Assembly (NCBI GenBank): GCA_030770425.1
Contig: JASJFT010000010.1
Coordinates: 62,001 to 126,000, forward strand
DNA: 64,000 nt
Origin: Darksidea phi
Lineage: Eukaryota > Ascomycota > Dothideomycetes > Pleosporales > Lentitheciaceae
Reading direction: 5' to 3'
A program made the translations under genes and the position numbers. Under the pieces are notes generated by a model that saw only the letters and a program-made list of their open reading frames with translations, searched no databases and was not told the origin of the DNA. Of this stretch, positions 1 to 11,878 are shown in pieces. Position 1 is the stretch's first letter. The number at the start of each line of letters is the position of its first letter.

Positions 1-3000
1 TGGCTCATCCGGCAACATGCTGTACACGAGTGAGAGCGACGGTAGGTCTGCGCGTAATTCCTAGTGCCGCTCGCTGCTAACCACCATGACAGTTGACATA
101 TGCATCCAAACGCCCATGACACGGCTGGAAGAGATGCATCAGCTCGCCGAAGCCCTCGCAAAGCGTACGTGCCGCATGGCCCATTCGTGTGCACAAGCTG
201 ACCCTAGTAGACGGCATGGAAAAGGTCGTATGCATACCGCAGGCCAAGGTCCGGATCGTGAAGGTCTGGGATCCTGTGCTCAAGCTCGCGTGCGACATGA
301 ATGTGAACAACACGCTTGCTCTGGAGAATACCCGCATGATCAAAACGTACATTCAAATTGACGAGCGCGTCCGGCCCTTGGCTATGATTATCAAATACTG
401 GACCAAGCAGCGCCTCTTGAACGACGCTGGTAAGCACCCCGGTGTATTTGTCTCTATCCCATCTAACATGCAATGCAGCCATCGGTGGCACGATAAGCTC
501 CTACACATGGATCTGCATGATCCTAAACTTTCTCCAAACGCGGGACCCGCCCATATTACCAGCGCTTCACAATCTTCCATACAGGGCGAAAGACCAGACC
601 ACGGGTAGGCCCTCAGAATCCGGATTTGCCGACGATATTGCCAAGCTCGCAGGCTTCGGCAAGAAGAATAAGGAGTCGCTTGGGCAATTGCTGTTCCACT
701 TTTTCCGAAAGTACGGGCACGAGCTAGACTACGAGAAGCACGTCATATCTGTGCGGCGCGGATGTCTGCTCACCCGGGAGCAGAAGAATTGGCATCTAGC
801 AGGACTTCAGAAAGAGGCAAGGAATCGTCTGTGTGTGGAGGAACCATTCAACACCGAGCGCAATCTCGGCAACTCGGCAGATGAATTTTCGTGGCGAGGT
901 GTCCATCTCGAATTACGACGGGCGTTCGATCTGCTTGCAGACGGCCAGTGCCTGGATAAGGCTTGCGAGCAGTACGAATTTCCTCCAGAGCTGCCCGAGA
1001 AGTCGACCGTCTTCCAGAAGCCGAAGTCTACAAAACCTACGTTGACCTCAAGCCTGCCTGCCCGTAACGGTCGCAACGGCGGTCACCGTGGCGGTAGAGG
1101 TGGTTTCAACGGGAAAGGCAACGGCAACGGTAATTATGGCCGACGCTCTTCAAGTAGCGCATCGTTCGGTGCAAACCGACCACCCTTTCTCAATAGTCCG
1201 CCGATCGCCGGGATGAATGGACCTGACTACTTCCCTCGAGGCCTAAATGAGCAGCTGCACGATCAGCTTTTTCAGCAATACCAGATGCTCGAAATGCAGT
1301 CCAACACATTGAGGGCCCAGCTCGCTGCCCAACAACGCGCACAACAGGCACAGCACGTGCAGGCCGTCCAATTGCATGCTCACGCTTTAGCACAGGCACA
1401 ACAAACTCGCGGGCCTACTAGTACAAATGGCTCTCCGCAAAAGTCACCGTATGTGAATGGCCGCTCCAGCCCGCATTTGACTGAAGCTGGTCTCGCGGCA
1501 AATCCTGTGCCTAACTTTCTTTACCACTACCCTGGATTCTACGACCCGACACAAGGCTCCACGGTCGCAGCACAGGATGGTCCGCGGACGAACCCCTCAT
1601 CGCCATCGCTTACCCACAGCGTACCAGGACTTCGCAGGCAGGTACATCGAGCCTCGAATGCAAGCGAAACTACTTCTATTCGCTCTCAATCGCAGCCTGC
1701 ACGAGGAGTCCCACAACAAGGGATCGTCCCAGGGTCCGCGCCAGGGTCCACCCCCATACCTCAATTCTACGATCACACAACCTTCGCCGGCTACCCGATT
1801 GTGAGTTCCACTCAAGAGACGCCGAGCTCGCAGTCCGCAACAGATACTCAGTGCAGCCCGCTGTCTACAAACCCCGAGTCAGTGGCTCTTTCCGATCATG
1901 GGACGCCTAAGGAGTATGTAGGCTACTATGTGGACGAGCAGTCACCACCACGCCCATTGCAAGAGTACAGCGTCTCCCATTACCCATCGCTTACCGAGCT
2001 TGCTCAGCAACGGAGACGTATCTCTGCAGAGATCACGCAGCCACTTCTGAATGCTGCGTCGCGGCGGGTATCACGCTCGCCTTCGCCGCTTGGTGGTCAT
2101 GTTCGAAGCTACTCAACCTCTGTGGCTCCCCTAACAATTGCGAATGTTGATGCACGAAGAGATCGAATGGACTCGACGCGACCGCCTGCAGACAACGGTC
2201 CTGTCATTGTCAACGGCTCGTTCCCTACACAACCTCGGGAAGCACGGAGTAGGAGCGACACAGTTGACGCACTTCCCCCCGCTGATGTGACGAACCCCAT
2301 TGCGCTTGGCATCTTCGTCAATCAGGATCAGTACCGGATGGCTGCATCCGAACAGCGACAACAGTTCGTGTTAGAAGAGATCCAGAGGCAAAAGGCAGAA
2401 GACCCTATGGGCGTCAGCATTGCCAATGGCTCAATACCTGGGCCGATGACGAACGTCTCACCATTAGACTCGAATGGCTTGACCAAGATGCCAAGTGGAG
2501 AGCATCAGCCGCCTTTTCCCCAGCTTCCGGAAGCCTGGATGAATTACGAGATGAGCAATGGTAGCAAGACCAATCATTTAGAGGAAGTCTCTCCGACCAG
2601 AACGCAACCTGCGCAATGGCGGCCCATGCCGCATTTGAATGGTCTGAAGGCCCTGGATACTCTTAATGCACCTCGAGCACCGCCTCAGGAGATCAAATCA
2701 GCTACTCTTCCCCTCCTTTCGCCAGTGTTCGAGACGCCTACTCCATCACCCAACCATAATCGCCAGCAAGATGCTGGTAAGCTGATCAACGGTAACAAAG
2801 TTCACTCGAAGGAGAATTCCCAACAGCCGCGTCGTGCATCGCATTCAGCAGCACATGCTCCTGGTACGAAAGAGAACCGGAATACTGCACAGAGGGGCAA
2901 CTCGCCAGCGAATGAGAAGAGCAAGGGCAACGTTGGCAACAACAGCGTGAATGGCTGGCAGCAACAGGGGCGGACCAAGCACAAAAAGAAAAAGGGTGGC

Positions 3001-3072
3001 AACAAGACGAGTGAGCAGAAGGCTTCAGGCGAGCCTCTGCCAGCGAATGTAGCTGATCGCAAAGGTGGTTAG
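1..3072 (+). CDS. Cid1/Trf-type poly(A) RNA polymerase (nucleotidyltransferase + PAP-associated domain), 5' truncated
   Basis: Non-canonical poly(A)/poly(U) polymerase that would add nucleotides to RNA 3' ends. The gene enters from the left edge. I join exons 2-41, 93-164, 211-429 and 479-3072; the introns are 51, 46 and 49 nt and every join keeps frame, leaving 974 residues. The first exon carries the G-S-S nucleotide-binding turn. The exon 1/2 junction builds the catalytic SDVDICI Asp pair, and LACDMNVNNTLALEN supplies the third Asp region. YWTKQRLLNDA leads across intron 3 into the central domain. SLGQLLFHFFRKYGHE (about residues 170-190 of the visible part) is the PAP-associated domain. 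After about residue 290 come a Gly/Arg/Asn-rich stretch, a Gln-rich segment and a long disordered Ser/Pro tail ending in a Lys-rich cluster. Such long tails are usual in filamentous-fungal members. The true start lies outside the window. Confidence 0.92.
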
Positions 3073-4465
3073 ATTCGATGTTCCGCACTCGGTGTTCTTG
3101 TCGTTGGCCTCAATCACACCTCGCGTCGCTCTTTCGCTATAATGAGATTTTGGATATTTCCGCAATCAAATGAATACTGCTCGCATACCGGAACGCGAGC
3201 ACTACACCAGCTCTTGCTCTTCGAGAGCATGATAGCATTGCCCTGCGTCAGGTACGGGAACGCCACACCGTCGATTTGATATTGGGGGTTCGTTTATCCT
3301 CGCGCGATGCGATATTGATACTTTGGAGGATTGAAAACCGTGCAGCATCTCATTCGCCATCAAATTCCATTAAAACAAGCGACAGAATTGTCGCTAAAAG
3401 AACAAAAGTGACAAACAAAATCATCTGGGCAATCGCGGGCAGCAAGTTCTTCCGGACTTTTTTTCTTCTAACTTGATTTCTGAAATCCTAGCCCTTGACT
3501 AGAGAAGTGCTCAGAGCTTCGAGGATTCGCACAGGATGCAAACAAACCTTTTCGTATGCATGCATGTTTTGGCACTAAGGCGGAGCATTCTCTCGGCTTT
3601 TTCATCATTGTTTCTCTTGTTAATTTGGGGTTTCGGTATGGGTATCATCGGCCGGTACATGAGCGAGCGCATTGCACTGGGTTGACATGGGCAAGGCTGA
3701 TTGTGATCTTGTTATTATGGGTGGTTGCATGTATAGATAGGCAATGAGACGAGGAGAGATGATCCGCGCAGTTGAGGGCGGGAGATCCAAAGGACAATGA
3801 AAAAGAGTAAAATAGTTTTACGGTGCTTTGCTATACGTGCTCGTGTATGTTACCGGGGGGTTGAAGTGGTGATGTGAGCACAGACGGCGGTACGTGAGGA
3901 GCCCCGTTCATGCACGCCATCTCAGCCTCACTAAATCAGCCCCGTGCGTTACCAACTCGTCTGATATGACGGATCTAAAAACATCAAAGGGAAGATTATG
4001 AATCCGTTCGGAAATGTGCTCATGTCATCCGTTCGACGGGGGAGGTGTTCTCATACTAGCTGGATAAACTGCAGATGGTGGGCCAGCGCTGTACGGGGAG
4101 GGGAGAAGTGGAATTTTGGATAGATAGCATAGTAGCGGAGGGAATGTGCTTGTGATTGAGTAGGATCGTGGGTATTTGGATGCGCTGGGGTGTTTGCACT
4201 ATGGAGGATACCCGTGGTGTTGTGGACGTTTATCTGAAGAGAAATTTTTCTGTCGGGCACTATAGATACTACCGCGTACAAGGTACGCAAATATTATGTA
4301 CAAGAATTGTAGAAGGAGCGAGGGAAATGGGGAAGAAAAATGGGAAGGAGCTGCTCCGCCGCCATCAGGAGATGATACTCTCTTCACGTCCACGTCCTAG
4401 TGTCCGCACACGATTTGTCACATACGACTTCCCTCTATAAGTTCCTTCAAAAGCATAGTAGCAGA
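3073..4465. other. Intergenic: 3' flank of the poly(A) polymerase gene
   Basis: No reading frame here looks coding. The stretch holds the downstream flank of the polymerase gene, with A/T-rich runs near 3360-3480, and the probable 3' flank of the small minus-strand gene that ends at 4466. I recognise no RNA gene or repeat. Confidence 0.5.
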
Positions 4466-4809
4466 TCACTCGCTCCAACCCTGTACGGCTCCATAAGATC
4501 TTTTCTCATAGACCTTGTTCTCCTCCTTCTCTTCTTTCTGCAGCCGGAAATGAAGCACGAGGCCCTGCAAGCGCTCACCGCGCCCAAGCCAAGTTCCTTC
4601 CTCCATCTTCGGCGCCAGTCGTTCGAGGACTTTGACGAAGGTGGTTTCGACGGGGTTGGATTAGAGTTCGCTGACTGTGTGGCGCGGGAGTACGTAGGAG
4701 GGGTGGGGGATCAGCGTCGGGCTTGGGAGGCAGAGGTAGCCGGTGAATGCCCTGCGAGGAAGGCAGCTATGACGGGAGGCTTCGATTTGCGCGTGGTTGA
4801 AGCGGGCAT
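4466..4809 (-). CDS. Possible small basic protein, two exons, with an in-frame TGA
   Basis: Tentative. On the minus strand ATG 4809 opens a frame (MPASTTRKSKPP...) that reaches TGA at about 4711-4713. The same frame then continues as a Ser/Pro/Lys-rich segment followed by NDWRRRWRKELGLG. A good GTGAGC donor and a TGCAG acceptor define a 41-nt intron at 4538-4578. The second exon (4466-4537) reads KKEEKEENKVYEKRSYGAVQ and ends GWSE-stop. The aromatic and charged C-terminus looks like a conserved small protein rather than chance. The in-frame TGA means one of three things: an undetected intron near 4650-4790 (for example ending at the ACACAG before 4673), a downstream or upstream true start, or a disabled copy. 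I do not recognise the family. Confidence 0.33.
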
Positions 4810-5731
4810 TGCGGAAGGGTTAGCTTCGTGCTCTAGAATGTGGGAGGTTACTTGCCTGTGGAAAGATCACACCTTGGATCGATGTGTGTGTGTATCGGGA
4901 AGTGTTGCAGCGGCACCTGTATATGCCTTGAGAGGAAGATGAGATTTTGAGGACTTTCTGAGTATGAATACAGACAAAGGAGTAGCTGTTCATATGTCAT
5001 GATTCTTTCTCTGTGCGGATGTGGTGATGCGCGATGCACCGGACGGATGCATACTCCTCATACAGGCGGGACAAACAAGATGTCCGGTAGACTTTGCTGA
5101 AACAGAAAAAAGGCAGGTATGCTATCCAGGCATGCTGGAAGTCCAATGTAGCATGCAATTATGAAGCGTCTCAGCCAAATTCACCGATAACACATTGCTG
5201 ACTTCGTGCATGACGCATCTCTAGCCGTCACGTTTCCTCCTCTCAGATATACCAGAAGCTGCTGAGCGCAACATATTATTCTCCGAGGCAGGGAATTCAC
5301 CTCGCTTTACCCAAGAAAGTAAACGATGTACGAAGAGTGCCGTCGCTATTCTTGAAGCGTAGTGACTTAGGCAGTCGCTTTTTCTGAAAGGGGCTTGCGG
5401 GCGGCTGCATATCGGCTCCGGATGTAACTGTGGGCAGAAGGATACGTTGGCTTGCATACGCAATGCATTAAGATTGCTACGTAGATGTGTTCAAATATGA
5501 AAGGCAATAGTTGAGTAAGGTGCGTCGAGCTGCGGGGATGAGTATGCGCACCAACGCGAGCCATTTGCAACCCGTGCTACTAATCAGATGCACATTACAA
5601 GTGCTATTTGCACTGTTTCCTTCTCAGCCGTCTATCCACAACTCCAAATCCAACCTAAGATTACAAAAAGGATCGTATAATCTATCAACTAACGAACCAA
5701 CCGATCGCCCACGCTCATCACATTCCCATTA
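4810..5731. other. Intergenic
   Basis: Probable 5' region of the small gene ending at 4466 and 3' flank of the membrane-protein gene that ends at 5732. No coding-like frame, RNA gene or repeat was recognised. Confidence 0.45.
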
Positions 5732-6397
5732 TCATCTCCCCATCTCATTCTTGATCTCTGCACGGCTCTTCAATCCCCACTTCCTAGCAGCCTCCTCTTC
5801 TAACTCCCTTTCCACCCTCTGGAACTCTCCTTGCAACTCTTGATAGACGCTTTCCAACGTCCAACCCGTCTCCTTTGCTATGATTTTCGCCCATCGATTG
5901 ACAGCTCCCTTGCTTTCGTCCACAAAACGGTCCTTGAGCAGGTCTGCAATCGTTCTCTTGAAGACGGGTAAGATTGTGGGTGTAGATGTCGACCCTTCGT
6001 TGTGTGCGGGGGGAGCGCGGTTTTCGGATTCGGGTGTATACTCAGAGGTCGGAATGGGGACAGTATCCTCCCCAGCGGTGGCGGTTTCGAAAGTCCAGTT
6101 GAAAGCTATTTCCTTTTGTGAGTCAGGAGGTACGGCGGGTCCCGTGAGCTTGAGCTTGCTAACGCACTTGCAGCCGATGAACCATAGTACAAGTGAGGCA
6201 ATGACGACCGTAACGAGAAATAGAACAGAAAGACTGCCTATGGAACTGGTTGAACTCTACAAAATTTTACCAAGTTGAATATTACGGTGGGTTAAGGTCA
6301 TGAGAGTGGCGTCGACGTACTAGATGATTGGGGGTATGAGTGATAGGAGACGCCTGCTAGACGATGGGTTTGCGCTCTGTGAGAATTTGTGCGCCAT
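5732..6397 (-). CDS. Hypothetical single-pass membrane protein, 199 aa
   Basis: Two exons on the minus strand: 6321-6397 and 5732-6254. The 66-nt intron has a GTACGT donor and a TAGAG acceptor; frame is kept only with this acceptor. The short N-terminus (MAHKFSQSANPSSSRRLLSL...) is followed by a clear hydrophobic helix, about residues 30-50, with the core SLSVLFLVTVVIASLVLWF. A Cys/Lys-rich juxtamembrane stretch comes next. The long soluble region ends in a charged helical C-terminus containing AKIIAKETGWTLESVYQELQ and a Glu/Arg-rich coiled-coil-like helix. Exon 2 is open for its full 174 codons and clearly looks coding; the first exon is less certain. I do not recognise the family and assign no function. 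The topology suggests a type III or tail-exposed membrane protein. Confidence 0.55.
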
Positions 6398-8134
6398 GCA
6401 TCCAAGGTATAGTCCGGTGTTTTCCCGCCTGTGGTACTTTAGAAAAGAGGGAAAGCTGCATAATTCAAGTAGAGCTGCATCTGGTCCAACGTTGGTATCC
6501 ACACCACTACGCCATCTATGACTGCTATGAATACTGGAACAGCGCATTACTTCGAGCGCGCAGCAAGATCCATTTCCAGTTTATTGTTTGCCTACTCTCC
6601 AGCACTTGTAGAAAAAAATTGGGTGGCTGTGTCCAAGCTGCCCGGTGAGTGGTTGTGCATGAGACATGACCCCCCTCATCTGCAAGCTCCCGTCTGGTCA
6701 GGTACACCGCTTCCAGGTTGCTTCCAACTTTTTCCACTACAGATTTCCCCACTCAAAGCCTTGATTCGTTCTCGTTAAATCAAACTGATTCCTGAATAAA
6801 CACTCATGTTGTAATGATTTCTTATGCCAGTGTTGCTGCACCATTGGAGCAGAAAACGGTCAAAGCGAAGCAAAGCAAACAAACTACACGCCACAAATCT
6901 AAAAGTTTCCTAGTTTGGTTATTCTTGGAACAGAAACGAGCAGAAGTCGATACAGAAAAGCATGTCTGGAACAGCCCGATGGGTACCCGCATGCTGTCTC
7001 CGTGTGCCATTCCACCTTTCTCAGCCCTCTCGTCCTGCCAGCCGCATCTCGTCGCCCCAGAGTGTAGTGTGGCTCGCTTACGGAAGGAGGTGACTAGTAT
7101 GTTTTCATCCAAGAAGACGGGATGGTTTGCGCGATGACGGGTTCACTGAAACTAGGCCCGGGCGACGTGACTTTTGATAGTGTAGGGATAGTGTAGGGAC
7201 AGACGGTCTCGTTTCGTCCTATCCCGTCTAGTGTCTGCCTGTAATCCGTTCCATCTGCGCTTAGCCGCAGGAGCATGTGTGTTTTATGAAGACCTGTAGA
7301 TGAAGAAACACTATACAATAGTGAGTGATATTACAGTCGGGAAGGCCTAACTACGTATGCGCAAGCTACATCAGTCAATGCACCTCGCACGTCAATGCCT
7401 TGCCGTTTGGGTGGGGCGTTTTTCCAACAGGTAGACCCAAAACAGTATTGGAGCGCAAGCCACGATTCAATACTGCCCGTGCGTGGAAAGGAACATAGGT
7501 TGGACGACATGTGGCGTCCGCCTGTCTCGGTGTTGGTGACCCGGGCCATTCTCCGCCAACGAACCAGGCCACTTTCTACCATCAGTGCAAGGTCTATTCT
7601 GAATGACAGCATCAAGCCATAGCTTTGCCTTGTAAAAAAAGTGGAGCAGCTCGCTAGAAGTGGATCCGACTGGCGGGATTATCAGCCTTGAAAGATGTCA
7701 ACTGTGTCCACTCATAGTAACCCTTGAACAATCCATGTGTAGCGGCGAAAACTACGAACAGACAGGTATCCCTAAAATGGTGGCAAGTCACCGCTTATAT
7801 GGGAGCAGGGCATTGACCCGCCTGTGAGCTTTTGCTGAAACAAGGCCTGGATGATCGTAGGGTGAGACCGGTGGGTACGGTTGTTATCAGCATGCTTTTA
7901 ATGCGTTGGTGGATGAAAGGAACAATATGGGTCTATAAATCAAATTCTCCCACCCTCGTTCCATTATCATCTAGCAATTACCACATTTGGCTCCTTGAAG
8001 CCAGTCCTCATATGTAGGACCAAACCCCATCTTCCTCACCATCCACCTCCATTCAGCAAGCCCGGTCAAACCTGTGAGATCCCAACATGTACCGAACCTT
8101 CCCATATAGAGCTAACATATTACCCAGACACACG
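6398..8134. other. Intergenic, gene-poor
   Basis: Several open frames of 60-107 codons exist here on both strands, but none has coding-like composition, a recognisable motif or a credible splice partner. The far right part may hold an unrecognised 5' exon of the gene at 8135, since a CTAAC plus CAG acceptor lies just upstream at 8111-8127. Confidence 0.4.
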
Positions 8135-8730
8135 ATGACGACTGTCAGTAGCAGAGACACACTCGTTCTTACAGTCCGGTGCCTTCAGGTGTGCATCGCG
8201 GTTGCCTAGATAGCCTAGATAGTCTAGAGGATCTATCGGATCTACCAGATCTACCAGTTCGTCCGCAAACCCCTCGTCCTTGCCGCCTTTCGCTCCGCCA
8301 ACGTCAAGGCCACGCCCTCGCTCCCGACTCCGACTACGGTTGATCCGCCTACCGCTGGTACGCCCAGCCTCGCTCACACTCCCGCAACGTCGCACATATT
8401 TTCAAACGGCACACATGCCAAACCCGTTGGACTATCCCTCCAAATCATAGCCCATCAGATGCAGACCAATGTGGCCGGCGCGCAAGCCACGGTCCAGTAC
8501 TACGTCTTGTCGAACGATGCTCCTAAAACTGCGGCCGCGAGGGGGTACGAGATGCGTTAGACAGGTTCACATTAACCTTGGCCTAGTTGATACAGCAGAG
8601 TGGAGGCGAGGTGGATGATGTTGTCAAGAGGTTTGGTTTCCGGTCTGAGGAGGACCTTGAGAAGATGATCAAAGAAAAGGTGGAGCAGATGCGCGATGCC
8701 TTGGACGGTGAAGAAGTTGTCGAAGGCTGA
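8135..8730 (+). CDS. Probable small unknown gene, three exons, incompletely resolved
   Basis: Exon 8135-8188 (MTTVSSRDTLVLTVRCLQ) ends at a GTGTGC donor. Acceptors after 8248 or 8257 keep frame into a segment rich in Thr/Pro (ATPSLPTPTTVDPPTAGTPS). That segment then reads LSLQIIAHQMQTNVAGAQAT and QYYVLSNDAP before a stop at about 8558-8560. A third segment in another frame, about 8600-8730, reads EVDDVVKRFGFRSEEDLEKM, continues as a charged helix and ends at TGA 8728-8730. A GTACGA donor near 8545 and an AG at about 8605 would join them in frame (roughly 56-nt intron), but that splice is a guess. An upstream exon is also possible. The protein is not one I recognise. Codon-level coherence over three segments argues against chance. 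Confidence 0.42.
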
Positions 8731-9488
8731 GGATGCCGTTGATGGGGTGCGTGCTGCGAACGGACGCTTGGTGATGCTGCCTCGCGGACCTGTGGCGGTG
8801 ACATCAACTGGGTTACTGATGCGATTTGTTCAGACTAGAGCTGGGAGTTGGTTAGACGGTAATATAGGGATAGACGTGCGGCTTTCTGAGTTTTCGGGTG
8901 CCTTTGTATGTAGATTAGAAAGCATTCACCTTTCTAGTATAACAGTAGACAGTCAAGAGATAGAATCGTGAGTCTTTGTTTCTTAGCCAATCTGGTTCGT
9001 TCATGATGCCTGTACGATTTCGCGATGTCCGCACGATTTCAGGATGATCGCAAAGGCGGTATATAGCTCCAGAAGAATGTAAGGCGGGTGAAGGTAGTAA
9101 GACTTGGGAGGAAAAGTGCTTGTGGTGCGGTGCATCGAGATGGAATCAGCCGTGCGGATGAGGCTATCCATACGTCATTCATCAGTCAACACGTCTCTCA
9201 TTCCTTTGCTTTGGGATAAGGGTTAGATCCAAAGGTGGTAAGATGATCGGTGTAGCATACCTGTTTCTCTTCCGACGACGAGCTTGAATTGGGCCAATTG
9301 CTGAAAGCGCATAACTCTCGTGGGTTAGGAAGCAAGGGGGAACGAACAGGATATTCGGAAAGCTATTGGCCGGAAAAGGCCAGACATACAGCTGAGTCTC
9401 GTTTAAATTGAAACTGTTCGATGGGCCGTCAAGGGGCAGTGCTTTTCCTATCTGATCCTACACACTGTCACAGTATCTCTCACGTCGT
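8731..9488. other. Intergenic
   Basis: Convergent space between the small gene at 8135-8730 and the MAPEG gene. No coding-like frame, structured RNA or repeat seen. Confidence 0.45.
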
Positions 9489-10063
9489 TCAAGCCATCGC
9501 AAAACTCCACGCCACCTTCGCCGACAGCAGTAGCGTAAGATAATGTGCTATTATCCCAGCTGCTCCATAATACCTGCCCTTCCCACCCTCAGACCCATTC
9601 GTATACCCAATGCTATACAGGACCCTACCCACACTAAACACCGCACCCATCACAGCCGCCGCCCGCGGATACTGCAACCCAGATATCAACAGCGCACCTA
9701 GAAAGGTAACATGGTTCTCGTTGAAGTTCTGGTGGCCGCGCTGCGCGCAGTTGAAGGTGTGCATAGCCTTGCGCGAGGAAGGGGAGGCGGTTTGCACCTG
9801 TTCGTATGAAGCGTATTCGTAAGGGTAGGGGATTTTGGCGGCTTTGCGGAAGCTGGTTACGCGATGGCCGAGCCAGTTGCCGACGAAGAAGGTGGAGACG
9901 GCGGAGAGGAGGACGTAGCTGTTGTGGATTAGCGGGAAGTTGAGAGATTGTAGATGGCGAGGTGCATTGGAGCTGGCTGGAATCTGAAAAGCTCATAGCT
10001 CTTCCAAGATGCAATTGAGATAGCAGCTTACCCATATTCTGAAGGAACTTCTATGGCGACCAT
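9489..10063 (-). CDS. MAPEG family membrane protein (microsomal glutathione S-transferase-like)
   Basis: Exons 10032-10063 and 9489-9918, joined across a 113-nt GTAAGC..CAG intron (phase 2), give 153 residues. The first residues are MVAIEVPSEYG. A first membrane helix follows at the start of exon 2 (SAVSTFFVGNWLG). The family signature FNCAQRGHQNFNENH lies near the middle. Two further hydrophobic stretches and a C-terminal helix complete the four-helix fold. Length and motif match microsomal GST3-like proteins, which conjugate glutathione to, or reduce, lipid hydroperoxides in the ER membrane. That activity is inferred from the family. The conserved Arg/Asn/Tyr cluster (for example RVLYSIGYTNG) is present. 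Confidence 0.88.
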
Positions 10064-11206
10064 TGTTGCGGGTGTAGTGTCTTTCGAATGTCGACCTGGG
10101 AGCGGACTGTGATGCTTTGACAAGCTATGCTTTTGCGAAGGATCTGAAAGATCTTTATACACTTTTCCAGCTGGCAATTCAGGCTCCCAATGCACGCCTT
10201 GACTTAGAGGACCAGATTAGAAAGCAAGTCGAACACCGGCTATTTGTATCGTCGTAAATTCTGTGTATATGATGCGGACAAGTTTCAGCGGACGCGGCGC
10301 CGGAGCATCTTCCCGCCGACGGTCGAAAAAGGGCGCCATTGGGCCACGGTACTGCTAGGACACCGCTCCCACGCCGGTAGCCGCAGGAGTCATGTCGATG
10401 GACGCACGTCATTTTTAAGGATTCGTCCGATAAAATGTTGGAGGGCGAGCATAGAAATCTGGCTTTGCGGTGATTGGTTGGCAGACACGGGGCGATTTGG
10501 AACACGAGGAGGGGGACGCTCGAAAAGCGAAAGAGGGCATGAAAGCTATTTATGTATTTAGTCAGCCTATTATTGCAAGCTCGTCATCCTCGTGGCTTAT
10601 TGCGCTTTCTCCCTAGGTACGATCTAATTTAGTTACGAAAATCTATCCAATGCATTCTCTTCCCCACTTCTATTTGGTTATGAAGACCGCCTCGGTACGC
10701 ACAAGTAGTCAGCCTCCCAAATCCGAGGTAAGTGATTGGAAATGAGTAAATTTTCGAGGTAATCTTGCCATGTTTGGGAACCTTCAGTTCACAAGTGACA
10801 CCGACAATGAAGGGGTAGACGATCAAATTGCACTAATAAGCCTCCAAGGCTAGGCTGAAGTGGAGCCGCAACACAAACGCCATCTCTGCTGTTTAACAGC
10901 CTTTCTCCTAGGATACAAGAGGGTGTGGTTCTCAATATTCCGGTTAATAGCGACTAAGATTCTCAAAAGAACCGCTTATCCTCCTACCTGAACCTCAATG
11001 GTCAAGCAATGTCAACGTCGGGATCGAGCCATGCTCATCAGACTCCTTGGGAGCCTCACGGGCACATTTTGCCAGGCGCCTAGGCGTATAGCCATCACCA
11101 CTAAAAGACTCTACGCAGGCACTTCCAAGGTTAGTATATGCGTCCGGTGTAGACAACGACCAGCTGTGACATCTGTCTTCCATCATGACACCATACACTC
11201 CCCTCC
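10064..11206. other. Intergenic: promoter side of the MAPEG gene
   Basis: About 1.1 kb between the MAPEG start codon and the 3' end of the DHFR gene. Frames of 70-146 codons occur but look like chance. No recognisable element. Confidence 0.45.
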
Positions 11207-11878
11207 TCACCTTGTCCTTTCATACATCCCAAACTCAAACCTCACACCCTCCTGCTCCAAATCGCCCCCAGCCACGCTCTCTCCTGTCCACTCCTCCAAT
11301 TCTTCCCTCTGCTTCCTCACCCACCCGCTTCCCTCCTTATCCAGATCAACCGAAAAGAACGTATCACAGTCATACTCTTTCTTGATCTTGGTAAGGAGTA
11401 CGCGATCCGCTTGGGGGAGTTCGAGGGCCGAATTGTAGACACTAGAGCCGCCAATGACAAAGATACGGTGTATTTGCGCTTGTAACGAAGCGTCCGAAGG
11501 CGATGAGGCGGGGTAGGAGAAAGCTTGAAGTTTTTCAACCGCGGACGTGATGCTCGACGCCACGATTGGGCCCTCCACATTCTTCCTATCCACATCCGCC
11601 GCAGAAGAAAACTCCTCGGGCTTCCGTGTAATAACAACATTCAGCCTCCCCTTCAACGGCCTAAATCTCTCTGGTATACTATCCCAAGTCTTCCTCCCCA
11701 TAACTACCGCATTAACCCTGCTCCCACCCTCTGGCACGCGCTTCGTCACCCGAGCGAAATATCCCATCTCTTTTTTCAACTGAGGCCAAGGAAGTGTGCC
11801 GGCTTGTCCTATGCCAAGGGAGGGTGTTGCAGCGAGGATGAGGGTTAGGGAAGGAAAGGGTTTGGCGGAAGGTTGCAT
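11207..11878 (-). CDS. DFR1: Dihydrofolate reductase
   Basis: Intronless, 223 residues from ATG 11878. It reduces dihydrofolate to tetrahydrofolate with NADPH, supporting thymidylate, purine and methionine synthesis. The fold is visible in order: the N-terminal strand LTLILAATPSLGIGQ, the substrate loop GTLPWPQLKKEMGYFARVT, the cofactor motif VVMGRKTWDSIPERFRPLKG, and VVITRKP. Further on come IFVIGGSSVYNSAL (the GG dinucleotide loop) and a C-terminal strand pair ending EFGMYERTR. The frame stays open upstream to 12088, so a 70-residue extension is possible. The DHFR domain starts within a few residues of ATG 11878, so I prefer that start. Confidence 0.93.
   Translation of the reverse strand: MQPSAKPFPSLTLILAATPSLGIGQAGTLPWPQLKKEMGYFARVTKRVPEGGSRVNAVVMGRKTWDSIPERFRPLKGRLNVVITRKPEEFSSAADVDRKNVEGPIVASSITSAVEKLQAFSYPASSPSDASLQAQIHRIFVIGGSSVYNSALELPQADRVLLTKIKKEYDCDTFFSVDLDKEGSGWVRKQREELEEWTGESVAGGDLEQEGVRFEFGMYERTR

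Noticed and set aside
4400..4942. 180-codon frame on the plus strand
   Set aside because: Overlaps the better-looking minus-strand small gene with splice signals; no motif of its own.
8189..8248. Short repeated units (TAGCCTAGATAG, GATCTACCAG) read as a possible regulatory repeat
   Set aside because: They fall inside the likely intron of the small gene and are too short and few to be called a repeat array.
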